NCBI GenBank assembly: GCA_030248195.1
Contig: JASAND010006812.1
Span: 1 to 64,000 of the forward strand
Length of the DNA stretch: 64,000 nucleotides
From: Trissonchulus latispiculum
Taxonomy: Eukaryota > Nematoda > Enoplea > Enoplida > Ironidae
Direction: 5' to 3'
Position numbers and translations under genes: made by a program. Position 1 is the stretch's first letter, and every line of letters begins with the position of its first letter. This document shows, one piece after another, positions 30,295 to 42,570 of this stretch. The notes beneath the pieces are model-generated. The model had not been told where the DNA came from. It worked only from the letters and a program-made list of their open reading frames with translations, and searched no databases.

Positions 30295-32161
30295 AGTAAC
30301 CAACCACTGCCCCACTGACAACTGCCCCGCGGTCATTTGCCCCACTGGACCACTGCCCCACCCACGGACAATTGGCCCACTGGGCAACTTCCCCATTGGA
30401 CATTTGCCCCAATGGACAACTGCTCCACGTGCAAACTGCCCCACTGGGTACCTGCCCACAGTGTTTTATTTTCAGATTCAGGTGTACCTAACACGTTTAT
30501 TTTTCAATTTTCATTAAGTTGCAGCTACTCTTTAATATCAAGTCACCTTATAATTTATAATTTAATTTAACTTTAATTCACCTTGTAAGCCAACTTGGGA
30601 AACTGTCTCAAAATTAAAATCAAATAATGCGATTTATTGAAACTTTTTTATTTTCAACGGAACTGCGATTTCTTAAAGCCTTTATTTTGGAGGCAAACTA
30701 ACTTTCTTCCTTTTTTGATGGCAAAGGCTTTCGTTGCTTTCATTTCTTTGAGAAAAATTTGAACAATCAATTCCTAAATTTAACAAAAGATTTCAGCCGA
30801 AGCATTTTCGAACTTATCCCAAACCTAAATTCTTCTAAATGTTTATTTTGTCAACAATTGTCACTGTAAAATTGGGCCTCCAATTTTTGTTCTGCCTGGA
30901 GGCAGAACTACTTTACACGAGAATAGCTAATATGTTTTGCACTAAGCCAGTCCTTCTCTTCTCATACTCACCCTATCTTCAGCATTAACCTAGTATGGTG
31001 TTGCGCTCATTTTTTTAACCGAAGGGGGCCTATTGTTTGTTATTGAGGTAGTTATTTAAGTTTAATTTAAGTTAATTTAATTATTTGAATTTTTCGATTG
31101 AGGTTGGTGTTGATGAGTTTTCTCTAGCATTATATAATTTTTTAATTTTTTCCACCTTCCCTCCTAAATCCTATAATGGCTATGTTAAACCACTGTACAC
31201 ATGTATTAATGGTAAAATGTATGTTTAATGAACAAAATGTGTGTTGAAGCTCGGTCCGAGCAACTTTAAAAAACCTGCTGCGCAGAGGCGCAGCAGGAAA
31301 AAGTGGTCAAACCTGTGTCATGGTGTCGGAAGCGAAAATGGTGGAAACTGGATTTTTGAAATTAAAATTATGGCTTAAGGTGGTGATTCCCTTTGGTCAC
31401 ATAACGTTTGCACCATTATTACTCATTCATTACTTGGAGTTAAGAAGTAATTTTTATATCAAAATGTAGCTTGACATTTTCTCTTTTTAATGCGTGCCAC
31501 AAAACTAATGTTACTTTTCTAAAATATTTTTAACACATTTTAGAAAAAGTATAATTTTTCAGAATTTTTGCAGACTCAAGTAAATTTTTTCGCGAGACAT
31601 CGGTTATATCATTCGATACCTCCATCAAATAGCTGGGGCCGATTTTTTATTTTTTGCGAAATCGCTCTTCGTTATAGAGAAATAATCTGAAATGTGTGCG
31701 TAACCTGTAGTTTGCCTACTTTTTCAAAATTTGTCAAGCGATTAGCTAGAAAGCAGTAATCGGGGCAACTAAAAAACGTCCCTGGTATATTTGTGCAGAA
31801 CACATCTGTTGAGTAGCAGCCCTCCAGCTTGCATGGTGAATGCTCCACAATCTGTGGAAAAAGATTGGTCGTGTTTTTGCAAAAACTACATTTTTATAAC
31901 AGCAGCCTACGGGATAGCTGTTGGAAGGCGATCATGCGTCGGATAATTTGCCCCTATGAGTCCTTCAGATCGACACCCTTAGTTTGATTATACGGCTTTC
32001 ATAGTTCAAGAAATGATGGATAATTTGATTTCTACAAAAATGACAAGTTTTTAAGGCCAAAACAAGAATATCGGCTATATCTCACGGTAGACAATAGCTA
32101 GAAAGTTGCTTTAAAAAGCAAAAATATGAAGCTCAATGGGATCTTTCGAATGAATATAGTC

Positions 32162-32973
32162 ACAAGAAATAAAAATGCTCCTCTGGAGCATGAAAAAGTA
32201 ATATGGGTGATGGTGAGGTTGCAAAATCAAGAGAGGACTAGTCTTTAAAATGCTTAATATGGGGCTAGGTTAAAAAATAGAAGAGGACTAGGTTGTGAGC
32301 GAATTAATATGGGCACAGCTTCGCCGAACAACCCATATTCGCGGTTTGTAAATGTAAATCATTAAGCATATCCACGATACATTTGGTTTATAGTTCATAA
32401 ATAACCTACAGCTACGGTATGTGCTCGAGCTTTATTCGAACTTTTACTTTACCAAACGTTTTCTTCGATAAGTGCTTCATACTAACCAGCGCATTTTACG
32501 TTTCCATTTATACGGAAAATTTATATTCAAGAATAATTTAGGACTCTCCCACGATCTTCTATTTCCTCCTGACTTGGACCAATAGCTTTAGCATCATATC
32601 CTTAGACCTCTCCTAGCAGTAGAACCTGCGGTAGTTCAACACAACAAAATGATGATAATTTACGTATATATTCCTAGCAGCTAGTCTAACAGTACATGCA
32701 AACAGCTACATATATTCGATGAGTATTCAACTGCTTAAATTTTTTATTGACTGACATTGATAGCTCTAAGCTAAGACGAAACGTGAAATCCCGCGAATAT
32801 GGGTTGTTCGGCGAAGCTGTGCCCATATTAATTCGCTCACAACCTAGTCTTCTTCTATTTTTTAACCTAGCCCCATATTAAGCATTTTAAAGACTAGTCC
32901 TCTCTTGATTTTGCAACCTCACCATCACCCATATTACTTTTTCATGCTCCAGAGGAGCATTTTTATTTCTTGT
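32162..32973. mobile_element. Foldback F, copy 1 (812 bp)
   Basis: Inverted arms of about 190 bp begin ACAAGAAATAAAAATGCTCC and contain GAGAGGACTAGTC, AATTAATATGGGCACAGC and CGAACAACCCATATTCGCG. Copy 2 is at 57579-59463. Confidence 0.8.
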
Positions 32974-33027
32974 CCTTCTGCCATTTTAAAGGATCCCTTT
33001 CCAACAATGCTGTAATGGATACAAGGA

Positions 33028-33690
33028 GCTTGAACAGTGCCATGCTAAACGAGCGTAGTCGATTTACAATATACAATGCCCCCAACAAAACGCTGAAAAA
33101 CGCTGTTTTAAGGGGTTTGACCACTGGTCAATAGGCCCCATAGACCGTAGTGACCACTGGTCACTCCCTCGGTTTCGGCAATATGCCCATTGAAACGAGC
33201 GTAGTGGATTTACTATATATGCCCCCGATCAAAACGCCGAAAAACGCAGTTTTAGGCCGTTTGACCAGTGGTCAATAGACCCCATAGGCTGTAGTGACCA
33301 GTGGTCACTTCCGTCGGTTTCGGCGATATGCCCATTGAAACGAGCGTAGTCGATTTACTATGCCCCCGACCAAAACGCCGAAAAACGCAGTTTTAGGCCG
33401 TTTGACCAGTGGTCAATACGCCCCATAGGCTGTAGTGACCAGTGGTCACTTCCGTCGGTTTCGGCAACATGCCCATTGGAACGAGCGTAGTCGATTTATT
33501 ATATAAGCCCCCGACCAAAACGCCGAAAAGCGCAGTTTTAGGCCGTTTGACCAGTGGTCAATAGGCCCCATAGGCTGTAGTGACCAGTGGTCACTTCCGT
33601 CGGTTTCGGCGATATGCCCATTGAAACGAGCGTAGTCGATTTACTATATATGCCTCCAACCAAAACGCCGAAAAACGCTGTTTATAGTGA
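33028..33690. repeat. Tandem array T1, five units of about 144 bp
   Basis: AACGAGCGTAGTCGATTTAC recurs near 33049, 33198, 33340, 33480 and 33626. Each unit has ACCAAAACGCCGAAAAACGC, then TTTGACCAGTGGTCAATA and AGTGACCAGTGGTCACTT, so two odd palindromes TGACCAGTGGTCA per unit. Array T2 (59.8-60.8 kb) is the paralogue; the 430 bp after each array are also shared. Confidence 0.88.
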
Positions 33691-35644
33691 GTTTTCCCAA
33701 CTTTGACCCTGGGCGAGAAACCACGGGAGCCATGCTGACCAGTGGTCACTTCCGGCGGTATCGGCAGTATGCTCATCGTTTTCAGCGACCCCGATTTACT
33801 ATATATGGGCACCAGCCCGAGGCCGAAAAACGCCATTTTTACTGACTTTTAGGTCATTTCTAGTAAAAGTGGGACTGAAACTTTTCGCACAAACAGGCCA
33901 AAAAATGCAAAGTTTGGGCCCATCTCCTGAAAGCTAGGGAGCAAAAGTAAAATATCCCCCTCGTTACTTTATGCACCCCTACTGGTAATTTTCAACAAAA
34001 GATACTAGACCTCTCCAGCTTCTACCCAGTTCTAGAAAAGTGTGACCAAAATTTGCGAAAAATAGCGAAAGTCCGACTTTGGGACCTTGGCACAGAGCCA
34101 AAATTGGCCAAGGAAACCAGCACCTTAAGTTCCCTTTGGTCACATAAAATTTGCACCATTATTACTTATTCATTACTTGGAGTTAAGAAGCCATTTTTAT
34201 ATCAAAATGTAGCTTGACATTTTCTCTTTGTAATGCATGCCTCGAAACTAATGTTGCTTTTCCAAACTATTTTTAACACATTTTAGAAGAAGTATAACCT
34301 TCCAGAATTTTTGCAGACTCAAGTAAATTTTTTCGCGAGGCATCGTTTATATCGTTCGATACCGCCATCAAATAGCTTATTTATTGTGAAATGGCTCTTC
34401 GTTGTAGAGAAATAAGCTGAAATGTGTGCGTAACCTGTATTTTGCCTACTTTTTCCAAATTTGTCAATCGATTATTTTAGCTAGAAAGCAGCAATTGGGG
34501 CAACTAAAAAATCGTCCTTGGGTATATTTGTGCAGAATACATTTGTTCAGTAGCAGCCCTCCAGCTTGCATGGTGAATGATCCATAATCTTTGGAAAAAA
34601 TTGGTCGTGTTTTTGTAAAAACTACATTTTTATGATAGCAGCCTACAGGATAGCAGTTGGAAGACGATCACGCGTCGGATAATTTGTCCCTGTGGGACCT
34701 TCAGATCGGCTCCCTTAGTTTGATTTTACGGCTTGCGTAGTTCAAGAAATGTTGGATTATTTGATTTCTGCAAAAATCACAAGTTTTCGACGCCAAAACA
34801 AGAAAAACGGCTATATCTCACGGTAGAGAAAAGCTAGAAACTTGCTTTAAAAAGCAAAAATGTGAAGCTCAATGAGATCTTTCGAATTAATAGAGTCATA
34901 ACTGTATAGCAGCTACTAAACGTTCAGAAATTTGGAAAAACCACTCTGACTGGAAATCTAGTTTTTGAATCGGGATTGCGCGGAGGATGTTAGAACGCTA
35001 AAAGTACTTATTTCGGAAAGTTTCATCAAATTTCATATTGATTTACGCCGCCAAATAACAATATGTGCCCAAAAGGAATCACCACCTTAAATGCTTGTTT
35101 CCGATCTTAAACAGGGGTCCTGGTTTCGTGGGTGCACTCCTGCCAATCCAGCCAACTTTAACACTTTAACAGAGGGTGCTACAAAGAATCAATATTAGTT
35201 CAGGTGCTGTTGCGTCCAAATCGTAATCTAGACATAATTATGTGGATGTTCTTATTCCTCAGGTTCAGGTGCAGAACCATACCCCTTTTAAGGGGTCATC
35301 TTGTTTGTAATATAGCAACATACTTATTTTTATAGTACTAATTTGCTGATGGTAGAAAAATAAACGCAAGATGGACAAAGTGAAATTGTACGCGTCTTAT
35401 TTTTGTCTTGCTAAAACTATTAAATTAAATTCTAAATTATAAAAAGATTGTGACTTGATATTAAAGAAAAGCTGCAACTTAATGGTGATTGAAATTTACA
35501 CGTGAAAATGTATATACACCTGAATCTGAAAATAAAATTATGTGGGGCAGTTGTCCAGTGGGGCAGTTGTCCCTTGGGAAAGTTGTCCAGTGGGGAAAAT
35601 GACCGTGGGGCGGATGTCAGTGGGGCAGTTGTCCGGTAACCCGG

Positions 35645-35960
35645 GCAAACATCATCCCATCACACCAAAACTGCTAAAGGTTTTTAACAATTGCATTTTA
35701 TTATTGTCCCCAGATGGTCAATTACAGTTTCTTATTTTTGATTCTTAATAAATTTACCTAAACCTAAAACCGCATAGCAGATTGCAAAAACAACAAAATG
35801 CATCAGAGCAGAAAATGCTACGACATTGTGGAATCAATTAGTTTTGTAATGGTATTAGCCTAATTAAAGTCATAACTCATAACTAATTAGTAAAAGGTAA
35901 CTTAGTTATATACTCAGTGGAAACTAAATTAGCGAATCAGTGAGCATATGCGCTTATAAA
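35645..35960. other. Short intergenic stretch
   Basis: Nothing recognised. At 35970-36090 starts a decayed relative of the 13456 MITE (AGGGTACATAATGATAAAAG). Confidence 0.35.
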
Positions 35961-36351
35961 GTACATACGTATTAGCAAGGGTACATAATGATAAAAGTGT
36001 GCCAGGAGGCATTAGGCAAATTCTCTGATATCAAAGCAAATACTATGCTCGCACTCGCACTTCACTACAAAAAATTCGCGCGCTATGCTTTTATTCTAAA
36101 AGCTCGAAGCAGGCACGAAATTAGCGCACACATTGCTTGTGTTTCTGAGCTTAAGGGGAGGCGGGAGTGGTCCATTTTGGGTCGTTTTTTCGACTTTCTC
36201 CGGTCTCACTGATTTTCACATAGTTTATTGTCTAAATGGTATATTTTAACGAGTTTTTAAAATTAAAGTCGTAACTCTTACGGTTGTCGAGTAATTTCAC
36301 CTCAGATAAAGAAGTTAGTAACTGATTTGCCTACCATTACCTAAAAAGGTA

Positions 36352-37501
36352 TAGTAGTTTCGCCCAATGTGCGTCATACCCCAAAGTGCGTCACTCAGCC
36401 GTTTAAAGTTATCTGGTGCACTGCAAAATGGAAGATATCCTAAAGTTTTTACATTTTTGAGCAGGTCTATTCAAGCTCTATGCAATGGTGTAAAAAATAT
36501 TTCCTAAAAATTTTTTGACCGTGCACAATACTACAAAATTCAATATACTTTGAATAAAACACCCGTTGTCCGCCAAATTTTAAGCAATGTCCCAAATTCA
36601 GTTATATGCACCTAACAACCTTAATACCTAACAACTTTTAAAGTGTCAGCTATCAAATTGTTCGTTAGAATCTGCTGATTCCAAAAATATAAACAATTCC
36701 TGATTTCGCCGTACTAGAACTGAGAAATTCCGATTTTACTGGAACCACTGATCAGTGCCTAAAGTGCGTCGCTCTAAATTAACTTTTTGTGCAAATATCC
36801 CTAATGTGCGTTCCTATCTTTTACGTGTAAATTTGCTTCAAATACATGCAAATACTGGCTCCATAACTTAACCTAAGACAAAAATAAGTGCAAAAATACA
36901 ATCCTCGGAATAATTCTGAGCAATCTGATAACAAATTTTCTGTTTATATGGCATTTTATTTTTTTAGTAAAAGTCGTTGTTTCGGGCTTTAAATCATAAA
37001 ATTACATTTTATAAATTGTCAAAGCTTAATTTGCAACACAAATTCGCTTGAAATAACACAGTACTAGCATTTTAACAAATTTTTCGAAGATCACAGATTT
37101 TGCTGATTTCGACATATATTGTTAATGAACAAGCCAACTACCATATAAAAAATTTTCGTAGCATAAAATTGTAGGAAATGGAAGATATAACGTCTCAAAG
37201 TTTAGTTTTTTAATGCAAATCATAGGAGTTTTTAAATGACGCACTTTAAGACACGACCGACGCACTTTAGGGGACAATCTTTTGACGGCGAAAAACTGCA
37301 CTTTTTTGGCAAAAAACAGCTACAACTTACGGTATGCTCTATCTAAAACAGTCAAATTTTAAAGAAATGTAGAAGTAGATGTACTTGACACTTCTGTAAA
37401 GTTTCATTTCATAAGCTTTGATCTTTCAAAAGTTACAGTTAATCAAAGTGAACACACTTTATGCGTGGACAAAAGGTGACGCAGATTGGGCGCATCTACT
37501 A
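36352..37501. mobile_element. TA-flanked foldback C, 1,150 bp
   Basis: The ends TAGTAGTTTCGCCCAAT and the complement (ATTGGGCGCATCTACTA) are flanked by TA (36350-36351, 37502-37503). The word GTGCGTC, mostly as AAAGTGCGTC, is repeated at least eight times near both ends. No ORF. Confidence 0.8.
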
Positions 37502-37647
37502 TAAGTTTACCAGTTACGATACAGTTTTGAAGGTTATAGAATCAATCGCTGGACAACGTACACTCGTAATGACTATCTAAGAAACTAAGTATACGTCATA
37601 ATTGACAGGTTTCATGCATTGCAGAACATATACACTCATACAAGTTG

Positions 37648-38777
37648 GGATCTTTTCAGGATAACCCCTCCAGGCCCAGATTCCGCAAAACTTGACCAAA
37701 TGAGCTGAAATTTGGTATGGGTATGTTTTCGACCACAGTGAGTTCAAATATCGCAAAATTTTTCGATTTCGCGAAATTCAATTTTTTTCGATTCGTAAGG
37801 GGGGTAGTGTTGTTGACCGGCCGAATGGAAAACGGCCAGCCGGCGGCCGGCCGCCGACCAGCCGGCCGTTGACCGGCCGGCCAAGAGGTGCACTCGGCCG
37901 GACGGCCGGCTGGCCGGCCGGCCGGTCGGCCGTTTCAGGCCGGCCAGCCGGCCGTTGACCGGCCGGTAAACGGCCGGCTGGCCGGCCGAGCTTATATTTC
38001 AGCGGTTTATCAAAATTTTCTCAGGAAATCGATTTTAAGTTGTGCTGATACATTTTCATATCTTGATTTCTTTTTCTGGCACTCATGGGTCAGCCTTCCG
38101 GCCATTTTTAGTCTTCGAATCGTGAACCGGCCGTTTCTGGCCGGTTGGGCCGTCGAACGACCGGCCGGCCGGCCGTTTCTGGCCGGCCGGGCCGTCGGCC
38201 GGCCAGCCGTTTTCGGCCGGCCGGGCCGTCGGCCGGCCAGCCGTTTTCGGCCGGCCGGCCGGCCGTCTTCAGAAGGTCGGCCGGCCGGTAACGGTCGGCC
38301 GACGAATATTTCGGCCGGTCAACAACACACTAAAGGGGGGACCAAGGTGAACCAAAAAATTTTTTGTCTTCGATTTTGCTGAAAAGTTGTATTCCGAGGC
38401 TTTCGAGGTCGCAGAACACGAATCTGAAATCCGTTTTTCGGTTCAGCTTTTCGTTAGCTCAGTATAAGCTTTCATCTTAAACTTAAAGCTTTAGCTTATA
38501 CTGAGCTAACGAAAAGCTGAATCGAAATAAGGACTTCAGATTCGTGTTCTGCGACCTCGGAAACCCCGGAATACAACTTTTCAGCAACATCGAAGACAAA
38601 AAATATTTCGGTTCCCCTTGGTCCCCCCTTACGAATCGAAAAAATCGAATTTCACGAAATCGAAAAATTTTGCGATGTTTGAACTCAGCGTGGTCGAAAA
38701 CATACACATACCAAATTTCAGCTCATTTGGTCAAGTTTTGCGGAATCTGGGCCTGGGGGGGTTATCCCGAAAAGATC
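37648..38777. mobile_element. Near-complete palindrome, same family as 21004-22886, carrying a MITE
   Basis: The arms meet around 38485 with almost no spacer (AGCTCAGTATAAGCTTT / AAAGCTTTAGCTTATACTGAGCT-like). Both contain TTTTCGACCAC, TTTGGTATGG and AACTTGACCAAATGAGC. The left arm is longer by 536 bp because of the GGCCGG-rich insertion. Confidence 0.82.
37805..38332. mobile_element. 528-bp hAT-type MITE made of GGCCGG repeats
   Basis: The ends TAGTGTTGTTGACCGGCC and the complement of TAGTGTGTTGTTGACCGGCC are flanked by 8-bp TSDs AAGGGGGG (37797-37804, 38333-38340). The interior is dominated by CCGGCCGGC words. The opposite arm of the host palindrome has one AAGGGGGG (inverted, near 38628), the pre-insertion site. 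A 164-aa Gly-Arg-Pro frame here is an artefact of the repeat. Confidence 0.9.
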
Positions 38778-38967
38778 CATCATTTGCTGGCCACTCTGCC
38801 AGACTGACACAGGTGAGAGCAGGCGTCATCAGTGGCGTACCCTTCACCTATTGCAGCTTTTGGGCTTTTAGTTCCCCATCAAAGTTAAAGAAAAGCGTTT
38901 CTGCCCTGTGGTCTTCCATTCACACGTGTGGTTGGTTACACATGAATGATTACACACAGTGCTGTAC

Positions 38968-40060
38968 TTATACATCAAACATTACGTATACATTGAGTAA
39001 TATACGAAGATCTGATTCTAAGACATTATCATTGATTTCAGAGAAACTTTCATCAATTAAACAGTCATATTTTACATTTAATTCTTTATTCTTAATGCAT
39101 TTATTTAGAAGTGTAAGTACAATATTGACAGGGTAATCTTTAGACTTAATCATTCTGACAAATTTGATACATGCACTGACAAATCCATTCCTTGTGGATA
39201 TTATCGCAGCATGTCTAGCAAACTCGTAGTAAAACGCGTTATGTTTACAACTCAGGCTAATGTTGCTTTCAGAACTAGGAAATCTAATTGACTTAAAATT
39301 AAAATTATCTCTTTTGTCATAAATGACAGTAACCTAATTTATTATTAATTACAGATATTGTAATATCTCATACATCTGCGCACTGATTACTGTTATTCAT
39401 TTTATTTAAAGTCAAACAGTCCGGCTATATATCTGGGTTAACTTGATTAGCCTGTTTATGATCATTAAGGAAGCTCATGTCGTCCTCATACCTATATAAT
39501 TGTTTGAGTTTTTCTAAAGATTTAAATTCCTTATTTTTACAGATTAGTTGTATATTTGTATTCATAAAATAGAAGAGTTAAGTTCGCTATAAAAGGAGCT
39601 GCATTAGTATCTTGAAGATTATCAGACTGTATTACTTCTATTATCTGTACAATAGGAGTACCACAATTATTGTTAGCATAATGTTCAACTAGTAATTTAC
39701 ATCCTGAATAACTATTACCAAACGCAGATCTGCAGTGTTCACCAAATCTGGTTCGGATGCTACGCTTAGTCTCACCCACAATTGAATGCCACACAGCGAA
39801 CAAGTAATTACATATACAACATTGGCGATCTCGCAATTAATCAGATTAGTACGAGTACCGTTGACTATTGGGTAAAGTTGAGAGTTATAGGCACCGCAAA
39901 TCCAACGTTCTTCAGAGGCATGTCTACAAGTTACACAGTTATCTCTTCTACATTTTTCAAACTGGCTGGACGTGGGTAAGAAATAGACTAAGACATAGAC
40001 TAAGACAACAAGACAACCAGGGCTACCCATGCCCCAATTGTCATAATGGTCCAATAAATA
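38968..40060 (-). pseudogene. Penelope-like retroelement remnant: zinc-finger/GIY-YIG endonuclease, then RT
   Basis: In minus-strand order: CRRDNCVTCRH and an ANVVYVITCSLCG segment (GIY half); after a one-base frameshift near 39780, VGETKRSIRTRFGEH (YIG half with the conserved Arg and His). A few residues on comes an RT segment TNAAPFIANLTLLFYE, then in another frame YRYEDDM (the YxDD catalytic motif), and finally YDKRDNFNFKSIRFP with a thumb-like domain to 38968. Several frameshifts and stops make it inactive. The nuclease precedes the polymerase, with the first RT motifs missing. Confidence 0.75.
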
Positions 40061-40126
40061 CTTTTAGCCCGTGAAGGATCCAATTACAATTGCAGATACA
40101 TGGTATCCCGCACTCATGGCTCCCGA

Positions 40127-40290
40127 TAGGATTCTAATTTGGGATCTAGAATTTTAATTTAGGCCTTTAATATTTTTAATTAATTTTTGAAGGATTAAAA
40201 TTTAACACGACTTGAGCATCAAGTCAAATGTTAATCATTCGAAAATTAATTAAAAAATTTTAAAGGCCTAAATTAAAATGCTAATTCCAG
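40127..40290. repeat. Hairpin of about 160 bp
   Basis: TTTTAATTTAGGCCTTTAA at about 40152 is repeated inverted near 40260-40280, and the arms pair for about 60 bp around an AAGTC-containing loop. Confidence 0.7.
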
Positions 40291-40299
40291 GGTACCGCA

Positions 40300-42050
40300 G
40301 TTTAACATTTTAGCGTTAGTTTAATGTATAATTTGTCCAGATTCATCAACGTTTGTCGGGAGATTTTTTAAGCTCCTGGAAGCTTAAATTCGACTTTCTA
40401 GTGAAGACAATTTTGGGAAAAATTTGAAATAGGCACAACAAAAATTTGACCTTTGCGACGAAAATTTAGCCTTTGCGACTGACCGGGCCCGGTGCAGGTT
40501 GGCCCGGGTCCGTCTTGGGGCCTGCGGCCCCATTCAACCGTAGAGATGACTAACTGGGTATAATTGGCAAGTTGGCGGTTCATTAACTAACTATAACTGG
40601 GGACAAACCTTACATGTAACAGATATTATGAACATATACACCGACGGATCAACGTTTGCTCCAAAACATTGCTTTCTTGGATCGGTTGTAGACAAATCGA
40701 CATTAAAATTAAAATTAAATACTAATTAAAACTTATTAACCAGCACTTATTAAAACTATCACGGTAGATTCCCAGGCTAACGGCATTCTAATTTAAAGTT
40801 CAATGTTCTCTTGTTGTTGCTTAAAACGTCACTGTTTGATTTCAAAACGAAATGGTGGCGCCTTACCTATTGTCCCTTCCCAAACCAAATATAAAAAGCT
40901 AAGATCAATAAATTTTAATAAACCAAAAAACTGCTTGAAACTTACATGCTGTAATACAATTAATAATGTCAAAACCATCATAATTATCTACTCAATTCAG
41001 AATTAATTGACCTATTTTTAATTAAGAAACTGACATGATTGACGCCTATGATAGTAGCGTTCCATTGCTACTCACAGAGGCGGAAAATAATAAAACTGAA
41101 AACCCCAGGTTAGTCTTGCGCAAAAATGGCAAAAGTAGAAAAATCTTTCATCTGCGAAATTTCCTGCAAATTTTCGCTAGAAAATAGGCGTTGGGTTCAA
41201 AGTTTATAACGAGGCTCTCACAAAACAATTGTTGTTCTAACAAATGCAATGCAACGTTTGCAAACTTCTTTATTTCAAGCCGCTGACTGTATGTATTTGA
41301 AACGTTTAAAACTTTCAGGGCACATGTAAGAAAATAGTGTCCCAAATTTAGTGTATTCACAAAAATTGACATCATTCAAGACTTCAACAAAAACTCTCGC
41401 CATCTGACAAAACTTGAGTGTTTGTGATTAATTTTCATTTCTACAGTTTCTTCAAAACCCCCAATTCTTCTATACAGTATCTCCCGAAGAAAGCGCATAC
41501 AAGATCTTAGAAATTATCATTTTAAGAAGATGATGCACGAGAAAAATAAAAAATGTTAGACAAATTGCTGAAACTGCAATTGAAAAAATGTTGCTCAAAT
41601 TATTTTAATTGAATTGACCAGACAATTGTTTCCAAACTTGAAGAAACAATGAAGGCCAGGCAGTTTTGAACGGGAGAGCTAAAATATTTGAGCAAAGAGG
41701 TTAATGATGCAATTTATTAAAACTAAAAACAGGAAACGAATGTTGCGTAGCCAATAATCAAATACGGTTTAAAAATATGGTAGCGATCCTAATGCCAAAG
41801 ACTTCAATGGTCAAAATTTGCTGCATCCGTTCAGGGCACTTACCTTCGGCCTATTTTGGGACCTTCTCTGATTTTGCTAGTTTCACATCATAAGTTACCA
41901 TGGGTCTCCGTAATAAGATACGATCGTTGGATCTTTTCCCCAATCCCTCCAAAACCAAGCTAGTTTTTAGTGGTTATTTGGGATGCAAATGCGTTCATAT
42001 TTTGGTAGGATGCTTATACGCAAGTACCGCTGCATTAGGCTGCCAGGAAC
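40300..42050. other. Intergenic AT-rich stretch
   Basis: Only short GC islands (40485-40530, GGGCCCGG) stand out. No gene or repeat family recognised. Confidence 0.4.
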
Positions 42051-42074
42051 ACTAGTCAGGAGTACCGTTGTTTT

Positions 42075-42570
42075 GATGAAGCCTTTTTAATTTTGATATG
42101 ATTTGATTTGTTTTCAGCTTTCAAAATTTGATCAGATTTGATTTTATTAAATTCCTAGCTTTCAAATTTTGATCAGATTTGATTTGATTTTTAGGGTTTT
42201 AAAAATTCGATTGGCTTGATTTGATTTTCGGTTTCTAATTATTGAATTGATGCGAGAACTACATTTGATTGGATTTTTGAACTTTTAAGTTAATGTTAAA
42301 GTTTTATGCTTTCATAACCTAATTTTACAAATTATATAACCAATAAACATTAATACTCAATGAGAGATAATTGGTTGGCTAACAATTGGCACGAATATCA
42401 TATCCATATCGAATTATTCTCGAATAATTCGAAATCGCTAATTCTGCGAATATTCGAGTAGTTGTTTACTATTCGCGAATAGTTAACGAATAATTCGATG
42501 AATAAATATTCGAATTATTTCAAAGAGTACTCAAATTATTCGCTCATTTAGTGTTTAATATTCAAGAAAA
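42075..42570. repeat. Short-word repeats: TTTGATCAGATTTGATTT and GAATAATTCG
   Basis: At 42090-42260 the word TTTGATCAGATTTGATTTGA recurs in variants. At 42400-42560 palindromic ATTCGAATAATTCG-type words dominate. They may be the subterminal repeats of an unrecognised element. Confidence 0.55.

Larger units (their letters stand above)
31379..35086. mobile_element. TTAA-flanked element Y, 3.7 kb (piggyBac/Kolobok-like TSD)
   Basis: TTAA at 31375-31378 is followed by GGTGGTGATTCCCTTTGG; the complement of GGTGGTGATTCCTTTTGG ends at 35086 before TTAA (35087-35090). The first part (31383-32160) recurs as a direct copy of about 780 bp at 34129-34905, including TGCACCATTATTACT and GTAGCTTGACATTTTCTC. 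The block 32162-34108 lies between. No transposase ORF visible. Confidence 0.68.
30295..35641. mobile_element. Composite foldback G, about 5.35 kb, TGCCCCACTGGACAAC repeats at the ends
   Basis: The left end (30295-30595) and right end (about 35380-35641) are inverted copies of about 270 bp. Each starts with an array of TGCCCCACTGACAAC-type 15-mers, followed by TTTTCAGATTCAGGTGTA and TTAAGTTGCAGC. A third, solitary end lies at 43793-43940. Between the ends are a TTAA-flanked element and, within that, another foldback and a tandem array. No transposase ORF seen. TSD unresolved. Confidence 0.65.

Noticed and set aside
31383..34905. The two direct copies of about 780 bp (31383-32160, 34129-34905) as LTRs
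   Set aside because: They lack TG...CA ends and a primer-binding site, and they lie inside TTAA-flanked inverted ends, which point to a DNA element.
37888..38382. 164-aa ORF rich in Gly-Arg-Pro
   Set aside because: It translates the GGCCGG repeat of a MITE; the repeat is open in several frames.
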